The notes: generated from the letters alone by a model not told the origin. A stretch of DNA of 64,000 nucleotides from Arctopsyche grandis (GCF_051622035.1 NC_135357.1:19093256-19157255); one strand, 5' to 3'; shown: positions 49,084-61,901, counted from the stretch's first letter. Translations and numbers: made by a program.

Positions 49084-52000
49084 TTAATCCAGATAATATG
49101 TTAATGATCCCATTATGAATATGCCAAATAGCAATGCAAAAAGTTGTTTCATTGATTCGATTGGATTTTCTTCTTTCAGTAAATCTGGTAAAACAGTTAT
49201 GAGAGCTATATGCAAAAATCCTCCCGCTGTGAAGGGAAGAATCCATGATGTTTTTGCTTCTGTAAATTTGAAAATGTATTTTTACAAAAATAATAATCAA
49301 AATGTGAAATCTTAGTATGTATACATATGTTAAGTAAAATTTTAATTACCTAATGTGTTACTTGCACCACTAAACATCACAGCAGCTAATGCTCCAATTA
49401 AACCGCCCGTAGCGGTAGCCTAAAATAATACATATTATACAGCATAATACATATTATTTTGAAAACAATATCGAATTCTTTACATTCAATCTTCTAAAAC
49501 ATATAGCCATAAAATAAATTAACATTTGTTACTCACTAATTGTGCTTTTGCAGCTTCCCATCTTGAAAAACCACTCCTTAACAATATCGCAAAATCACCA
49601 ACTTCATGTGGAATTTCATGTACTACGAATAACAATAAAAATTATACTGAGAAAAATACAGTATAAAAAATATAAAAAAATAAAATTCTTACCTAATATA
49701 GCAAAGGTTGACAATACACCTACTCTAAATGATACGAGAAATGATCCACCCACGGCAAGACCATGAGTGAAATTATCTATAGAGTTAGCTAGCAGATTCA
49801 AGTAGCCAGCAACCTAAAACAAAAACAGTAAAGATAATTTTATCACATAATAAAACATACAATAGATGGGCAGATCACAAATAATATACTAACATGTTTA
49901 GATTTACTGTTTTCTTTATCACTTCCATCTTTGTTCTGCTTTTTGAGTGATTTTTCTTTTAATCTTTCGATCCATCTTCCTTTTAAACAGCGACCTCTCA
50001 TACCATTACGACTTATGGAACCACCACAAACGTTCGACATACCATCTACCAAACCGCACGTTCCACCAGGACTCGTCGAATTGTTGTTAAATAGACAACT
50101 TTCTTGCAACACACTATTCAACGGGCCATTATCGGCGTCAGCGAGGATTGCACCACCATTTTGATTAGGCCCTAACGCTTCATCCCTCTTTTTCTTTTCT
50201 TTTTCAATCATTCTATGAATTTCCTCTATATCAACTTGTGGGATACAATCTGAAGTTTTTGGTTCTTCTTCTTCTAGCTCTTCACTGTCAGAATATTCAG
50301 AGAATATCTTTTCAATGATTATAAACAATAGCAAACCGCATAAAACCCACAGTCCGCACTTCATGGAAGCATGATCAGTATCTGTTGAATAGTTTAATTT
50401 ATTAATACATACAAATTTACAGATTAATTTATATCTTGCACAGTGACAAATTATATCTTAATCAAAATTGAGTAATCGTACATTTTTATCACACATTAAA
50501 ATATAATATTAAACCAACTGATTGAACGATAGCAACATTGTAAAAATGTAACAATTTTATAATCACAATATAGCTTTTTTATATACGTACATACAATAGC
50601 AATATAATAAAAAAACCTACAACATACATAATATGCGTATAATAACGTAAGATAAAAAAAATAACAGTGCACAACCTTGAGCATACAACCAAGCTTCTGG
50701 AAGTAAATGAAGAAATACATCGGCCAATAGGGCTCCTACTGCAAAACTCAACAAAATCTTTAAAGACGGTGATTCAGCTAAAACAAAAAATATATTGTTA
50801 TTTTTAAGATATAACATATGTCATATACATATAACATATTGTCATTTTTAAGATATAAACATAATATAATTAATTGTTAGATTTAATACTAAAAAATTGA
50901 GGTACTCGATAAATTTCGTATGTCAGACGTAAACAAAGTTACGTGTGTTCATATTAAATAAGGCAACATCAGCTAGTAACTCCACACTATAGTAGTACAG
51001 TGTCATAGCTAATTGGGTAGTCAATTATGTGAACTGATTTGATTTCATCAATCTTAATTTAGCAGATTATCATAGAGGAAGATAATGCAATTCCTTTCAT
51101 CGTCCAATTTTATATAAGAAGTGTAACAAAAATAGCAGAACATTCTATATAGAGGTTCTGCATCAAAATTTAGTTAACAATAAGGAGTTTTAAATTTAAA
51201 TCAACCTGAAAAGGACGGTAATGTTTTTTTAACATTCAAAATTCGCCAACGGAATTGGGTATTTATTTCTTCACATGTAAGACTAATTATTGATATAAAA
51301 ATACCATTAGAATTGAATTCGGATCAATCAACTATTTCCTCTCCACGTAACTCTAAAATTTTATAAACTATTTCTACTTACATTAAAAATTACTTAAGAT
51401 ATTTTTTAAATTATGGTTCATATGTAGGGATTGCATTACCGGTAAAGGTCTGTTCATACCTATCCAGCATGGCCCGTATCCTGCAGGTGTCATGCAAGTG
51501 CGAATAGTATTCTTTGGTACATTATATGGACGTATTCATACTCCATTCGCGCATGCGCATTCATGCGCGTCCATATAGAATGTACCAAAGAATACTATCC
51601 GCACTTGCATGACACCTGCAGGATAGGTATGAACAGACCTTAAATCGTCAAACTTTCGCTATCGGTATTTACTGGTCAATTGGGAAATTTACCAGAAATT
51701 ATGGCGAATTAGGTACATATACAAGCATATTATTCCATTATAAATCGATACAAATGGCGTATTGGCGTATTAACAGTTCTCTTGTAGCAACACTGATGAA
51801 TTCGTAAGAGCGGCTACACTGATGCATGCAGAGGGGCAACACAGACCAACCAAGTCGTTATAAATGCGATCAGACGGTTGTTTCAATTATGATTATAAAT
51901 TACTAGTTGTTTTACTCGGCTTCGCTCAGTATTTTTAATATAAACAGCTTAAACATGGCGAATCTAATAGTAAATATTCATTTTTTTTTTTTAATTTATT

Positions 52001-55000
52001 GGAATCGAAAAAAAAAATTCAACCAATCGAATCGTCATAGAAATTGACTTGTTTTGCGATTTCCAACTAACTATAGTTACAAATTTACAAAGTGTCTTTC
52101 GAAATTATATATTAGATGTATGTATTATATATATTATACCAGAATCTGGCGGCTCCCCCGGCGCCCCTCATGGAAATTTTCACTGGTTTTCGAAGTTCCC
52201 AACCAATTTCCAACCAACAATATTTACATACAAAGTCTCTTTCGAAATTATATATTATATTACGAATGAACTTAATTTTATTCTAGTCTAGAAATTTGAA
52301 AAAATCGATTTTTTTTTCTTTCATATTTTCAAAGCTTAAACCTTTAAGAATATGTCCTTAAGAGGATTTTTCAAAATTCAAATTATTTTCGGAGATATAG
52401 CTGCTTTAGTGACGTGGCATCTGACCGGCGCGTAAGTTAACCCGAAACTTTAAACGCGTTTTTCTCGAAACTACTTTTTTCGAGACGGTTGACATGATAT
52501 CTCAAGTTCTACTGGGCCAATTTACTTGAAATTTGGTGTGAGCCTTCTCTATACATTCCTCTATCGCATGAACTAGAACTATGACAAAATTCCAATTTTT
52601 ACAAAAAAACTGGTAAAAAATAGACTTTTTATTTCAAACAGCCGCTATTTTGCGAAAAAAAATTTGTTTGACTTTTCCGTAGTTCATACTATAGCAGCAT
52701 TTGTTTGAATTAAGAATTAATTTCCTTTTTTGATTTTGGAATACTAGGAGGGTTGGAATCGTGTCAACCAGGGCGCAGCATTTTTTTGAGACGCCTGTAA
52801 CTTTTTGAATTTTGAATTTTTTCCTTTGATTTTTTTTTATGTATTCTTCAAACATTAATAAATATTTGGTGAAATAATGGCTTGTAAAAATATTTTGTTT
52901 TTTTTTATTGCACCTGAAAAAATACCTAAAATTCATGCCTCTAGACTAAAATACCCCCTTAATGCATTTACACACATGACATTATTCTTTACAAATTATT
53001 TACCGTTTACCGGTAAATGAAATTTGACTGTAAATTGCAATCCCTATTCATATGAAAATTATCTAAATTTCGTTTGTGAAGAAAGGGTATGTTTACCGTT
53101 TTTTACTTCATTCCAAATAATAGTGGAAATGTAAGCCTTGACATTCAATCGATCAAACTAATAAAACCTGCACATATATACATGAGTCTTTCAACACACT
53201 AATCGATGACTAAAACCTTGACGTAAAAGCAACTTCAGGGTCAACCACGCAAATGTTAAGCGCCACTGGAAAAGCGAGTGAGTGCAAATGGCAGATAAAA
53301 GATGGAACAATCGGAGTGTAAAATTATTGAAAAGTGTTGTTCGCCAGACGCACCAGCGATTCTCAATCAGTTCGTAATCAGAAGTCAAGGCCTAACTGTT
53401 AGCGTACCAACATGACACGTCATTATTATGTACATTCACGAGTGATTCAATTACAACACATGTGATTATTCCATTGAATCGATACGCATAATTTTTACTA
53501 GAAGTTCTTGTTTGGAATTGTTGTTGAATTTGAAAGAAAGTATTTAAGAAGCCTGACGTGTTTGTAGGCGAATGGTGAATGATTTGTTGTATAAATAGAC
53601 GATAAATGTTCATGAGAGTGTAAAATTGAAACCAATAATAGGCATCAAAACGTTTATTCATTATATGTATGTATGTACATATGTATATCATATCGGCGTT
53701 ATAAATACGGTTTTACCAGATACCAGACCAGAAACGCAATATGACTTTGACCTATTGCACTGTTAATACAACTACGCATTTATCACAGTTAAAATCTGCA
53801 TACAAATAAATAAAAAATGTATTGTGTGGATGACATCACTATTACAAATCCCATTCGGTTGCTTGGGGACTCCTTTATTTAAATATATAATATATTTAAT
53901 ACAAAAAAACTATTTATAAGACCAAATAAAGTACACAACTCTGCTAGAAACTTCGTTTATGATAAATACAGATATTTTAATCGTTGATTCGTTTTGGTAA
54001 ACACAAAATCATAAATAAATTGGAAACTTTCTGCCTATACATAAATGTATATGTCACAGTGAAATTATATTTCAAGTGAAAATATATTTTCACTGACGTT
54101 TCAGTTTCATTTTCAGGGTTGGTTTTATTCATTTAAGATTAGATTGTAAGGGTTGGTATTATTTAAGGGTTAGGATCATAGAAGTAGAATGCATAGAATC
54201 GCTCTCAGTTTTTGTAGCAACTCCAAAAATGTTGCTATAAAAAGAGTTTGTTCATTGTTTGCTAAACTTCATCTCTCTCTCTCTTGTCTCTCTTCTGACT
54301 TTCCGTCTCTCTCTTCGATGGCTCGCTTTTAGACGATACTTTTGTTAACAATGACCATTCTATGCATTCTACTTCTATGGTTAGGATAGGTTAGGTTAAG
54401 TAAGGGTTGGCCCTATTAACTTCAGATTGGGTTGTTGGGGTAAAATTTATAGGGTTAAACGTTTTAAATTAATTGTTTGATATATTTTCACTGCTTGAAT
54501 TGGTTAAAATATATTTTAACTTGAAATATGCTTTCACTGTAACATATACACATACAAACATAGACAACAATGGTGAAAGTTTTGAAAAAACAGACTTCGA
54601 TAAGTGTTAAGAAAATAAAGTAAATATGTAATCGACCATAAGATGGACTCATTTTATCATGACTATCACTATCATACATTTTTCTCCCAAACACTATATG
54701 TATTAGTCTCTAGCTCTGTAAGCAGAGGAAGATCTAAAACGTTAGATAAAGAAACGAATGCAAGTACTATATATGTAGACATTTAGTGTAAAAAATTAGA
54801 CTGATAATAAATGAAAATTAAATGGCGCTTAATGTGACCTTCTTATCAAAGGTAACAAATCGACGAATTAGTTATTTAATCAGGAGATCGGCGCACGTTC
54901 ACAGATAAACGTAATTTTAAAGTGATAGATACGAATCGGTATAATTGTGATACGTTATAAGTGAAACAATCAATCACACTGATAGTGAATAAATTGTACT

Positions 55001-57148
55001 CGTTGTTGCATCTATACGTGGATCTACAAAATGATTTACAGGAACCAACCGACAGATAATAGAAATGTTACTATAATCTTTCGATGAAATCGTTTTCCGT
55101 GGTTTGGAGATATTAGAATCTAATACACTCCTAACTGACTACGTGCCACTTAGAATAATCGAAACCACAATCTTTCAAAAATTGTACTTCAATAAATGTT
55201 GATGTACAATTATCACACTTAAACAAGATACATCGCTCAATACAAAGTAGTACATGAGAAATAAATATTAAACAGGTCTTTGTTCTTACTACCCAAAACA
55301 ATAATATCACAACAAAAAAGAAAGTGACGAAGCAAACTCATACAGTGTGCTTTTTATTCCGTTTTTTTTTTTTTAATATAACTCACAGTTTTCAATAAAA
55401 TATGTATCTAGACTGTTTTATCGATGCCATTATAAAACTATTACATTGATTACACAATCGATGATTTATATATGAGTACCAATTGTCCAATAAAAGATAA
55501 CTAAGAATTATGAATAATTTCTGAGTCACTGAAAATCAAAATAAAGTTGACTTTAATATTAAATTATTTTTAAACTTTTTATATATAAATATATATATTG
55601 TATTTTTTCACATGATATGTATCACATTTCGAAAATAATTTAAGAAAAACCGATACTGTTTGAAAGAGTAATATTTGTAACAAAATTTCCATTTTAACTT
55701 TGATTGGAAAATCGAAGGTCGGATAGTCGAGATTTAGATGGATTTATAGATACTTTTTAATTATGATTTTTTTTTCTCAGTCAAATTCAAGACGTTTAAT
55801 ATTAAATACAACTAATTGCTACTACTATAATAAACATCAATCATGGAATAATTAAATTATCTTACAGAATACAAGAAATATTACAATTTATTTGTAAACA
55901 GTATTACAATGGTTATGAAACTACAAAGCAAAAACGTGCACGGTGAAATTCGTCAATATAGAAAGTGAAATTAGACTATGTAAAAAATTGTATAAACGAA
56001 TTCAATATTAAAATAGTAACGACTTATTATTAGAATGTTGACTAATTATGGAAGAAAAGCTAAATTTATGATGCTGATTACTGCATGGGTTGACAACCTT
56101 TTCACTGAGCAGGACAGGACACCCCAAATGATTTGCAAAAGACGAGAGCACATAAACAAATTTAGACAATTTCTTTATCACAGTCATTCAAAGTTTTGTC
56201 GACGAAATTTGGCAGTTCTATTAAGAAATGAGGAAACTAGCAAATAGAAAAAAAATCAATGAATTCAAACGAAAACTTCAAAAAGAAACAAATTGAACAG
56301 CAGCCATGACAGGCGAGTTTGTCACAAATGACGCAACATAGCTTGTAAGTTTCATGTAAATATATTAAAAAAAAAAATGGTAGTAGATATGTATAAGTAG
56401 AGTAATAAAATTGAACTTCCTCAAACAGGAAAAATAATAAAAATAAATTCCAGGAAGGTCTTTAGCCACTGTTCAAATTTTACCAACTAATGATGTTATT
56501 AAGCATTTCAAAATTGAATATAATTATGTATTCTAATCGTATTTATGTAATATCATATGTATACAATGCGTATATGGATTTGAAGAAATTTGAAATGAAG
56601 CAACATTGATGTATTTATGCAGCTCTGATAAATAAGAGAAATTGATAATTATTGTTAAATTATTCATATATAAATACACAATGTATTTATATGTATTCCT
56701 ATTTTAATCCACAAGATCATAGTTCAATGACCATATTTTGCGATTTCACTGTCCTATTTGACACAACGAATCATTTGTTAACGACCACAGATTGACGTTG
56801 CCTACAATTTTAAACGTACAATACCCTTGACATTGTTGAGTAACGATATATTATAATAAATAAAATCACAGTAGTACATTAGTAATTGTAAAATTCACGA
56901 AATTTCAAACAATAAATAAAAGAACATTAAATATTTTTATTACCATTGTTTTCCAATGATGTTGTGTCATTGACAGGAATTATGAAAAGTGGAAATATTC
57001 CACTTAATCCGACCAGCATGGAACCGAGGAATGCAAACAGCCATGGATGATACACAAAGTCGTCAGTAATTGTCAACACATAATCTGGCACTACTTTCAA
57101 TACTTCATTGTAAATATGACTAATCACATCTTCACTAACGTTAGCCAT
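49084..57148 (-). CDS. SLC39A13: ZIP family metal transporter, ZIP13-like, complete
   Basis: Seven coding exons on the minus strand (57148-56944, 50777-50676, 50381-49894, 49813-49693, 49622-49537, 49419-49350, 49259-49084) join in frame across GT-AG introns to give 415 residues. It should move divalent metal (zinc or iron) across an ER/Golgi or vesicle membrane; Drosophila Zip99C loads iron into the secretory pathway. Evidence: NSIDNFTHGLAVGGSF (residues 275-290) in membrane segment 4 and VHEIPHEVGDFAILL (306-320) in segment 5, the metal-binding motifs of this subfamily, then FTAGGFLHIALITVLPDLL. Segments 1-3 lie near residues 36-58, 75-97 and 110-128. The cytoplasmic loop (130-265) has an acidic run, a Lys-rich helix and five Cys but no His-rich stretch, and makes the protein longer than the fly homologue. 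There is no clear signal peptide; MANVSED is the first ATG. Intron 1 is 6.2 kb and TE-rich. Confidence 0.92.
51446..51640. mobile_element. PIF/Harbinger-type MITE, copy 2 (nested)
   Basis: Same ends as the copy at 33955 (AGGTCTGTTCATACCTATCC and complement), TSD TAA at 51443-51445 and 51641-51643. It has a shorter centre than copy 1 (one GCATTCATGCGCG block). It is inserted 20 bp inside the left end of the hAT element. Confidence 0.83.
51903..52116 (-). mobile_element. Short Helitron-like element (nested)
   Basis: On the minus strand it runs from A|TCTAATATATAATTTCG to TACTGAGCGAAGCCGAGTAA, then AACAACTAG|T. It is flanked by a second Helitron-type 5' end at about 52228-52257 (AAGTCTCTTTCGAAATTATA), so two partial copies may lie in tandem. 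Confidence 0.6.
52362..52958. mobile_element. TTAA-flanked element (nested)
   Basis: Flanked by TTAA at 52358-52361 and 52959-52962. The ends GAGGATTTTTC and GACTAAAATACCCCC are weakly inverted. The interior is non-coding, with AAATTTGGTGTGAGCC and TTCTCGAAACTAC blocks of the kind seen in other TTAA elements. The class is less sure than for the 41.7 kb element. Confidence 0.45.
53055..54051. other. ZIP13 intron 1, unique DNA
   Basis: No exon recognised. A less AT-rich block lies at 53170-53400. Frames at 53191 and 53392 have no family features. Confidence 0.45.
54052..54544. mobile_element. Inverted-repeat element, possible TA target
   Basis: The left end TGTCACAGTGAAATTATATT and the right end, whose complement is TGTTACAGTGAAAGCATATT, continue as inverted repeats for about 40 bp (TTTCAAGT...AAAATATATTTT). 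TA flanks both ends, compatible with a Tc1/mariner MITE. It hosts the hAT MITE at 54177. Confidence 0.6.
54177..54379. mobile_element. hAT-type MITE nested in the element at 54052
   Basis: Begins CATAGAAGTAGAATGCATAG and ends with the complement (23-bp perfect inverted ends). The perfect 8-bp TSD GTTAGGAT lies at 54169-54176 and 54380-54387. The 203-bp element has a CTCTCTCTC-rich interior and no coding capacity. Perfect ends suggest a recent insertion. Confidence 0.85.
54545..56943. other. ZIP13 intron 1, AT-rich DNA
   Basis: No exon recognised. A 70-codon + strand frame at 56035 has mixed composition but no family features or splice context. Confidence 0.45.
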
Positions 57149-57231
57149 TTCAAAATAATCAAAAAATCAAAATTACACTTGTTCACATTGACACATGGCT
57201 AATGTTTGATATTTTTGTTGTCGGATGGATC
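57149..57231 (-). other. 5' UTR part of ZIP13 exon 2 (predicted)
   Basis: On the minus strand a TTTTGATTCCAG acceptor ends at 57232, and 83 bases of leader precede the ATG at 57148. The next upstream donor is CAG|GTAATTCG at 58993/58992 in the GC-rich island, so a 1.8 kb 5' UTR intron is likely. Confidence 0.5.
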
Positions 57232-57518
57232 CTGGAATCAAAATAAAAACAGTTTAGTTTAATGATAAATTTAACGGGGACGTCAATCCCGGAATCAAAA
57301 AGTAAATGCGTTCATCGCACTGGCATGCATGTTCTAAATATCAGTTCCTGCATCCTCCTACGTATATATATACATATGTAACTGGTATGTTATCTGTGAT
57401 TTACTTGCATTTATAATCAAAACTGTTCTCATTAGTATATTTCTTCATTTAGTATTTTGATTAAAATAATTGAGTTAAAATTATCTATAAAAATATTGTA
57501 TAAATAAGTACATATAAA

Positions 57519-57847
57519 CAAAGCCGTCGAGAGGGGGAGGAAGCTGGGGTTAAAGTTCCAGGGCCCGGACTACTTGAAGGGCTCCATGTTGGGACGTTCG
57601 AATGATCGATATTGATATTTTATATTATTCTACATAAAAATACATATATTTCTTTAATGCTAAATTTACTTTTTTATTCGATTATTTCAAAAAATAGCAT
57701 TTAACATTCATATATGTAGGTATTTTTCTAATAGTTTTGATAGATTTTTTGCATATTAAAAATATATCTATAAGATTTTTTTTTTTGGTTTGTCATAGGG
57801 TATGGAATTATTTTTCCAGGGCCCCGAGTTTCCTCTCGCCGGCCCTG
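57519..57847. mobile_element. Non-autonomous hAT-type element in the 5' UTR intron
   Basis: Starts CAAAGCCGTCGAGAGGGGG and ends GGGCCCCGAG...CTCTCGCCGGCCCTG. The ends are inverted and match the element at 22670. The flanks are CATATAAA (57511-57518) and CATATACA (57848-57855), an 8-bp TSD with one change. AT-rich interior, no transposase. Confidence 0.75.
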
Positions 57848-57855
57848 CATATACA

Positions 57856-58379
57856 GCAATGGGTAAGAAATCCTTTTTTTAAATCAATAAATGTGAGCAA
57901 ATAATTTTATAAAATTTACTCCAGTTATATGCACAATTTTTGCAATTATTTTAAAATAATTAAACAATTCTTTTATACATGAAAGAAACTCAAGACATCC
58001 TCCTAAACATATTCTATCCTTTATAGACCATTTTTTTATTTGGAAATTTGAGAGATATGGTATTTCAAGCCAACATATTGAATTGAATTTTCGTAATGAA
58101 AAAATTGTTGCCGAGCAAAAAATTATTTTGGAGACATAAAAAAAGTTTATTGATGACATTGAACCTCCACAAGACAAACATTTATTAGCAAATGATTATA
58201 AATAAAATTATGAAAATGGTACTGCGAGTGAAAATTTGTCTACATAAAGAATCAATATCAATACAAAAATTGATCGATCCATGGGAAATAAAATACAAAC
58301 TCAATTAAATTGTAGTATTGGTGTAAAACTATCATTAATTTCGCCCACGTTCATAATTGATTCTTCACCTGGCATTTGC
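57856..58379. other. AT-rich intronic DNA
   Basis: Nothing recognised. A 97-codon minus-strand frame at 57884 has no family features. Confidence 0.45.
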
Positions 58380-58740
58380 GATAAAGTCGTTTACCTCTGA
58401 TGAGGAAACGCACGCGAGAGAGAGAATATTGAAGGACAATAGAAGAAATTCGTAATTGAAAACATTCGCATAACAAAAACAAAGTTGCGACGCATATAAT
58501 TAAATCACGGGGTTAGCGACGGTCGTGGCTGTACATCGACGCGTTATGACACAACACTATTGTGATCCGAGCGAAACGTCATTCAAATTTGAAATTACAA
58601 ATGGCGCCAAATCAAAATCGAGAAACGGAGACCGTGAGTCGACGCGACGACAAAGAGAAATCCTCGACTCGAGAGTCCAGGAAGAGGATCAGCTGATGAG
58701 GCGCACCGCACTCGCTCGCTCGCTCGCTCACATGTTCAAT

Positions 58741-58769
58741 CTCACTCTCACTCTCACTCTCACTCTCGC
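58741..58769. repeat. (CTCACT)n hexanucleotide repeat
   Basis: About five CTCACT units, preceded by four CTCG units at 58711-58728. Confidence 0.9.
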
Positions 58770-58863
58770 TCTTCCCACACGCACGCACACATCCACGCCT
58801 ACACCTACTCACCCGTAACCGACGACGGTCAGACTCTGACTGCGTTGATGAGAGGCGATTAGT

Positions 58864-58909
58864 GAGCAATGAGCGATGAGCGATGAGCGATGAGCGATGA
58901 GCGATGAGC
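58864..58909. repeat. (GAGCGAT)n heptanucleotide repeat
   Basis: GAGCAAT then five GAGCGAT units and a partial one, directly within the predicted first intron, near the promoter. Confidence 0.9.
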
Positions 58910-59300
58910 CGTATCGCACGCCAGTTGAACGAACGCTCGAACGAAGACAAACGACCGATAGCCGAGAAAGAAAACGACAACAAACGAATTACCTGATCAA
59001 GGTGCAGTCGATAGATGCCAGGAGCGAAAGCACGTCGCTAGTCTGCACTGAGACCGAGCGGCCGCGCTACTGAATGTTATTGTATTCGTATGACTGTACA
59101 TATGTATATTGCACGCAGAGCGCGCGGGCTGTTCCTATCGGCTGTGGGCTGAAGCTGCGTGTTTACATCACGAACAGATGCTCCCGTCGACTGCGCAGCC
59201 TACTCGGCAATCGCCATTCCCCGTCCGCAAACTGCGTAATTGTTGTTTAATTAAATCGTTGCCAAGTGTACGAGTTGCGGTTTTATAAATTGATTTTCGT

Positions 59301-61901
59301 CTAATGTCGTGTGTATCTAATTGCGATGGAACGCTGTCCATATTTTTAGGTGTTGCGACCGTTCGGTGATTTGCGGAAAATTTGTCGTTTCCATTTTATT
59401 ATCGGATGAGACGCACGATTTATCTTCGGTCGTGGAAAATTTATATCTTGTTCAAAAGCCAAGTGCAAGTAATTTTCCGAATCGGAAAAGCTTCTTTGCT
59501 CAATAGTTTGTAAAGCTTTTAAAATTTTTACACAGATGTCACTTGCAAGAATTTTATTTAAATCGATTAAAAATTGGGATGTGAACTATTTCGACCCAGT
59601 TGCGTAGCTAGGAATTTCGGGTCCTCATGCAAAATTTTAAAATATGTGTGAGACCAAATAATTCAAGGCAATTGTGATTAATTATTCCACTGGAATCCAA
59701 ATATTGTAGCTTTTTATGGTCTGCAAAGATTTAAGTCCAAATAGACCTTTTCACATTTATGCGTCTTAAAATAAAGGAGAAGCAAATTAATATTGTATAT
59801 GTACCTACAAGTGTATGACTCGAGTCATTTTTATTACTTTCCATAATTTTAAGTTATATTTGTTAGATTGATAATAATTATATTGAGTGTATCTACAAAT
59901 ACGTACCGTCATGCTTTGCAAGACTTTGCTATGAGGTAGCTACACCACTGCATCAAAAAATATAATATTCAAACAATTGAATTATCGTCATAGAGACTTT
60001 ATTTTGTTTACGAAGTTCCCAACCAAAGATACTTTCATATATACATACTTACATACAAAGTCTCTTTCGAAATTATATATTAGGTATGTACCTACATAAG
60101 TATGTAAATTGGTATACCTGTCCTTTGTTAGGGTAGATAGTTTCCACGAAAAACTATGTTTTTCTTTCGATTTTGTCTGTTATTTCATATATCTTCTTTT
60201 CACCACAACTCTGGAGTAAAAATGTTTTGCTTTTCATAGATCGTTTAAATTAAAACTAAACCGTTTACAGATTGCTATAAGATAAACGAAGAGTCACTCA
60301 TTTTATTCCAAGATTCTATCATAACACACACCTTAATTTAAAATGTGACTAATTTTACACGGCTTTTAATTTTTGTTCAGGAGATTTCGCCACTCAATTC
60401 AACCTAGATTAAAGATTAACAACAAAAAAAATTAAATACACCAATTTACTTATATAAAAATGTTTATCTATTATATTATCATTTATCCTATTAAAATTAA
60501 ACAACCGAAATTGGTGCCATGCTTAGGGCCAATGAATAGGTTATTTAAGTACTCTGCCACCCCTAAACAATTACAATAAAGTACAAAATAGGCTTGCCAA
60601 TGAAAAGGCTATGCATTGCTGGCCTAATAGATCAGCGGTCACCAACCTACAGCCCGCGAGCGATTTTCATCCGGCCCAAGAAAAAAAATTACCTGATTTT
60701 TAAAAACTAATTTAAAATGTAAAATTTTTGAGATTATTAAAACTTTTGACCTGATCGTGATATTTTATACAAGAAATGAACCTAATATAACCTTGTAAAA
60801 AGGTCAAAATGAAATTGGAACTTACAAATGACAACAGCGTGGCCAAATATTTGTCACTCTGCCAATCGAAAGTGTATAATTTTTTTGTAACATCATTGTG
60901 TTGGAGACACCCGATCGTATTTTATCTACCTACTAGTAGTGAAGCGTGGACCTTGATCGATTCGTTTTATTCTTTATTATCGTTGAAGATTACAGTATAG
61001 TCAAAACAATCTCATTAAAGAGATTTTCAGACGTATGATAAAATCGTGTAGGTTTCAGTTGACTTTTAATTGCGTATATAAATAGCCTAATAGGATTTTT
61101 TAACTACATATATACATAAATATGTACATTATACTTCAAATAAAAAGTTTTTTTGAAATCCAAAAAAAATCGTTTTAGCATCTTATCAAAATTTAAGCGA
61201 TATCCCATAATTAATAAATATTATTGACCATCACACCAATAAAGATCAGGTGTAAAGAAATTCCTGTATCCTATATTTGCCTACGTCTAGCCAAAAACTA
61301 ATGAATTTAATTGGCTTCAAATATTTATACAAAAATTAGGTTAATATGATAGATTCAAGCACTAATTCGAAGGTTGACGATCAGATCAGAAGAGACATCC
61401 AAATTTGAAGTAGCGAAGAACATTAACAGGAACATTGAGTCCTTGCGCGTCTGATCAGAATTTTTCAAATAATAACTATTGATATGCGTGATTGGCAAAG
61501 GCAAAATTTTTTTGGTCTGCTACTTAATACATAAACGGTAAATTTTCATAAAAGTGGTCCGTAAAAATCATTAAACGGCAAGTAAAATACTCCACATCTA
61601 TTGAATTCTTTGATTTTGGTATCTCCGTGGGATCTAAACACTTCTGTTCTACTGACCAAGATAAATTTTGGTATATGCGTACATGTTGTTTTTTAAAAAT
61701 GTAAAATAATTAGATATTTGCATCTTATTTTTACCATGAAATCCTTTTCTAATAATATTTCACGTATTTATTTTACAGGAATGTTCAAATTGTACAGTGA
61801 TTATCTTATGTGTTCGTGTATTACTGTATTCACATGAACAGTTGGATGATATATGTATTTCTTTTGAATCGCCGACTATTCAATTTGAATACTAACTCTA
61901 T
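59301..61901. other. Intergenic AT-rich DNA with a Helitron 5' end
   Basis: No gene seen. The block ending near 60083 (AAGTCTCTTTCGAAATTATA, then TATTAG) matches the 5' end of the short Helitron family on the minus strand; its 3' end was not found. A CCCGCGAGCGATTTTCATCC patch near 60653 is unexplained. Confidence 0.45.

Larger units (their letters stand above)
51425..53046. mobile_element. hAT-type element with three nested insertions
   Basis: Starts TAGGGATTGCATTACCGGTA and ends TTTACCGGTAAATG...TTGCAATCCCTA. The perfect 8-bp TSD TTCATATG lies at 51417-51424 and 53047-53054. The termini match the 493-bp element at 33190. Inside are a Harbinger MITE (51446-51640), a Helitron (51903-52116) and a TTAA element (52362-52958). 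Without these about 0.6 kb remains, close to the size of its relative. It sits in ZIP13 intron 1. Confidence 0.82.
58380..59300 (-). promoter_or_regulatory. GC-rich island: probable ZIP13 promoter and first exon
   Basis: This is one of the largest GC-rich, CpG-containing blocks in the window. It contains the predicted 5' UTR donor at 58993, CTCACT repeats at 58741-58769 and GAGCGAT repeats at 58864-58909. Its position at the head of the transporter gene supports promoter function; the exact start site cannot be read. Two overlapping frames of 97 and 123 codons here are products of the simple repeats. Confidence 0.5.

Noticed and set aside
54150..54420. TTAGG-like motifs resembling insect telomere repeats
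   Set aside because: Only a few dispersed GTTAGG units, and one pair is the TSD of a hAT MITE; not an array.
56035..56247. 70-codon + strand frame in ZIP13 intron 1
   Set aside because: No recognised domain, no splice sites, antisense to a transcribed gene.
58525..58983. 97- and 123-codon frames at the ZIP13 promoter
   Set aside because: Built from CTCACT and GAGCGAT repeats, overlapping on opposite strands, no family resemblance.
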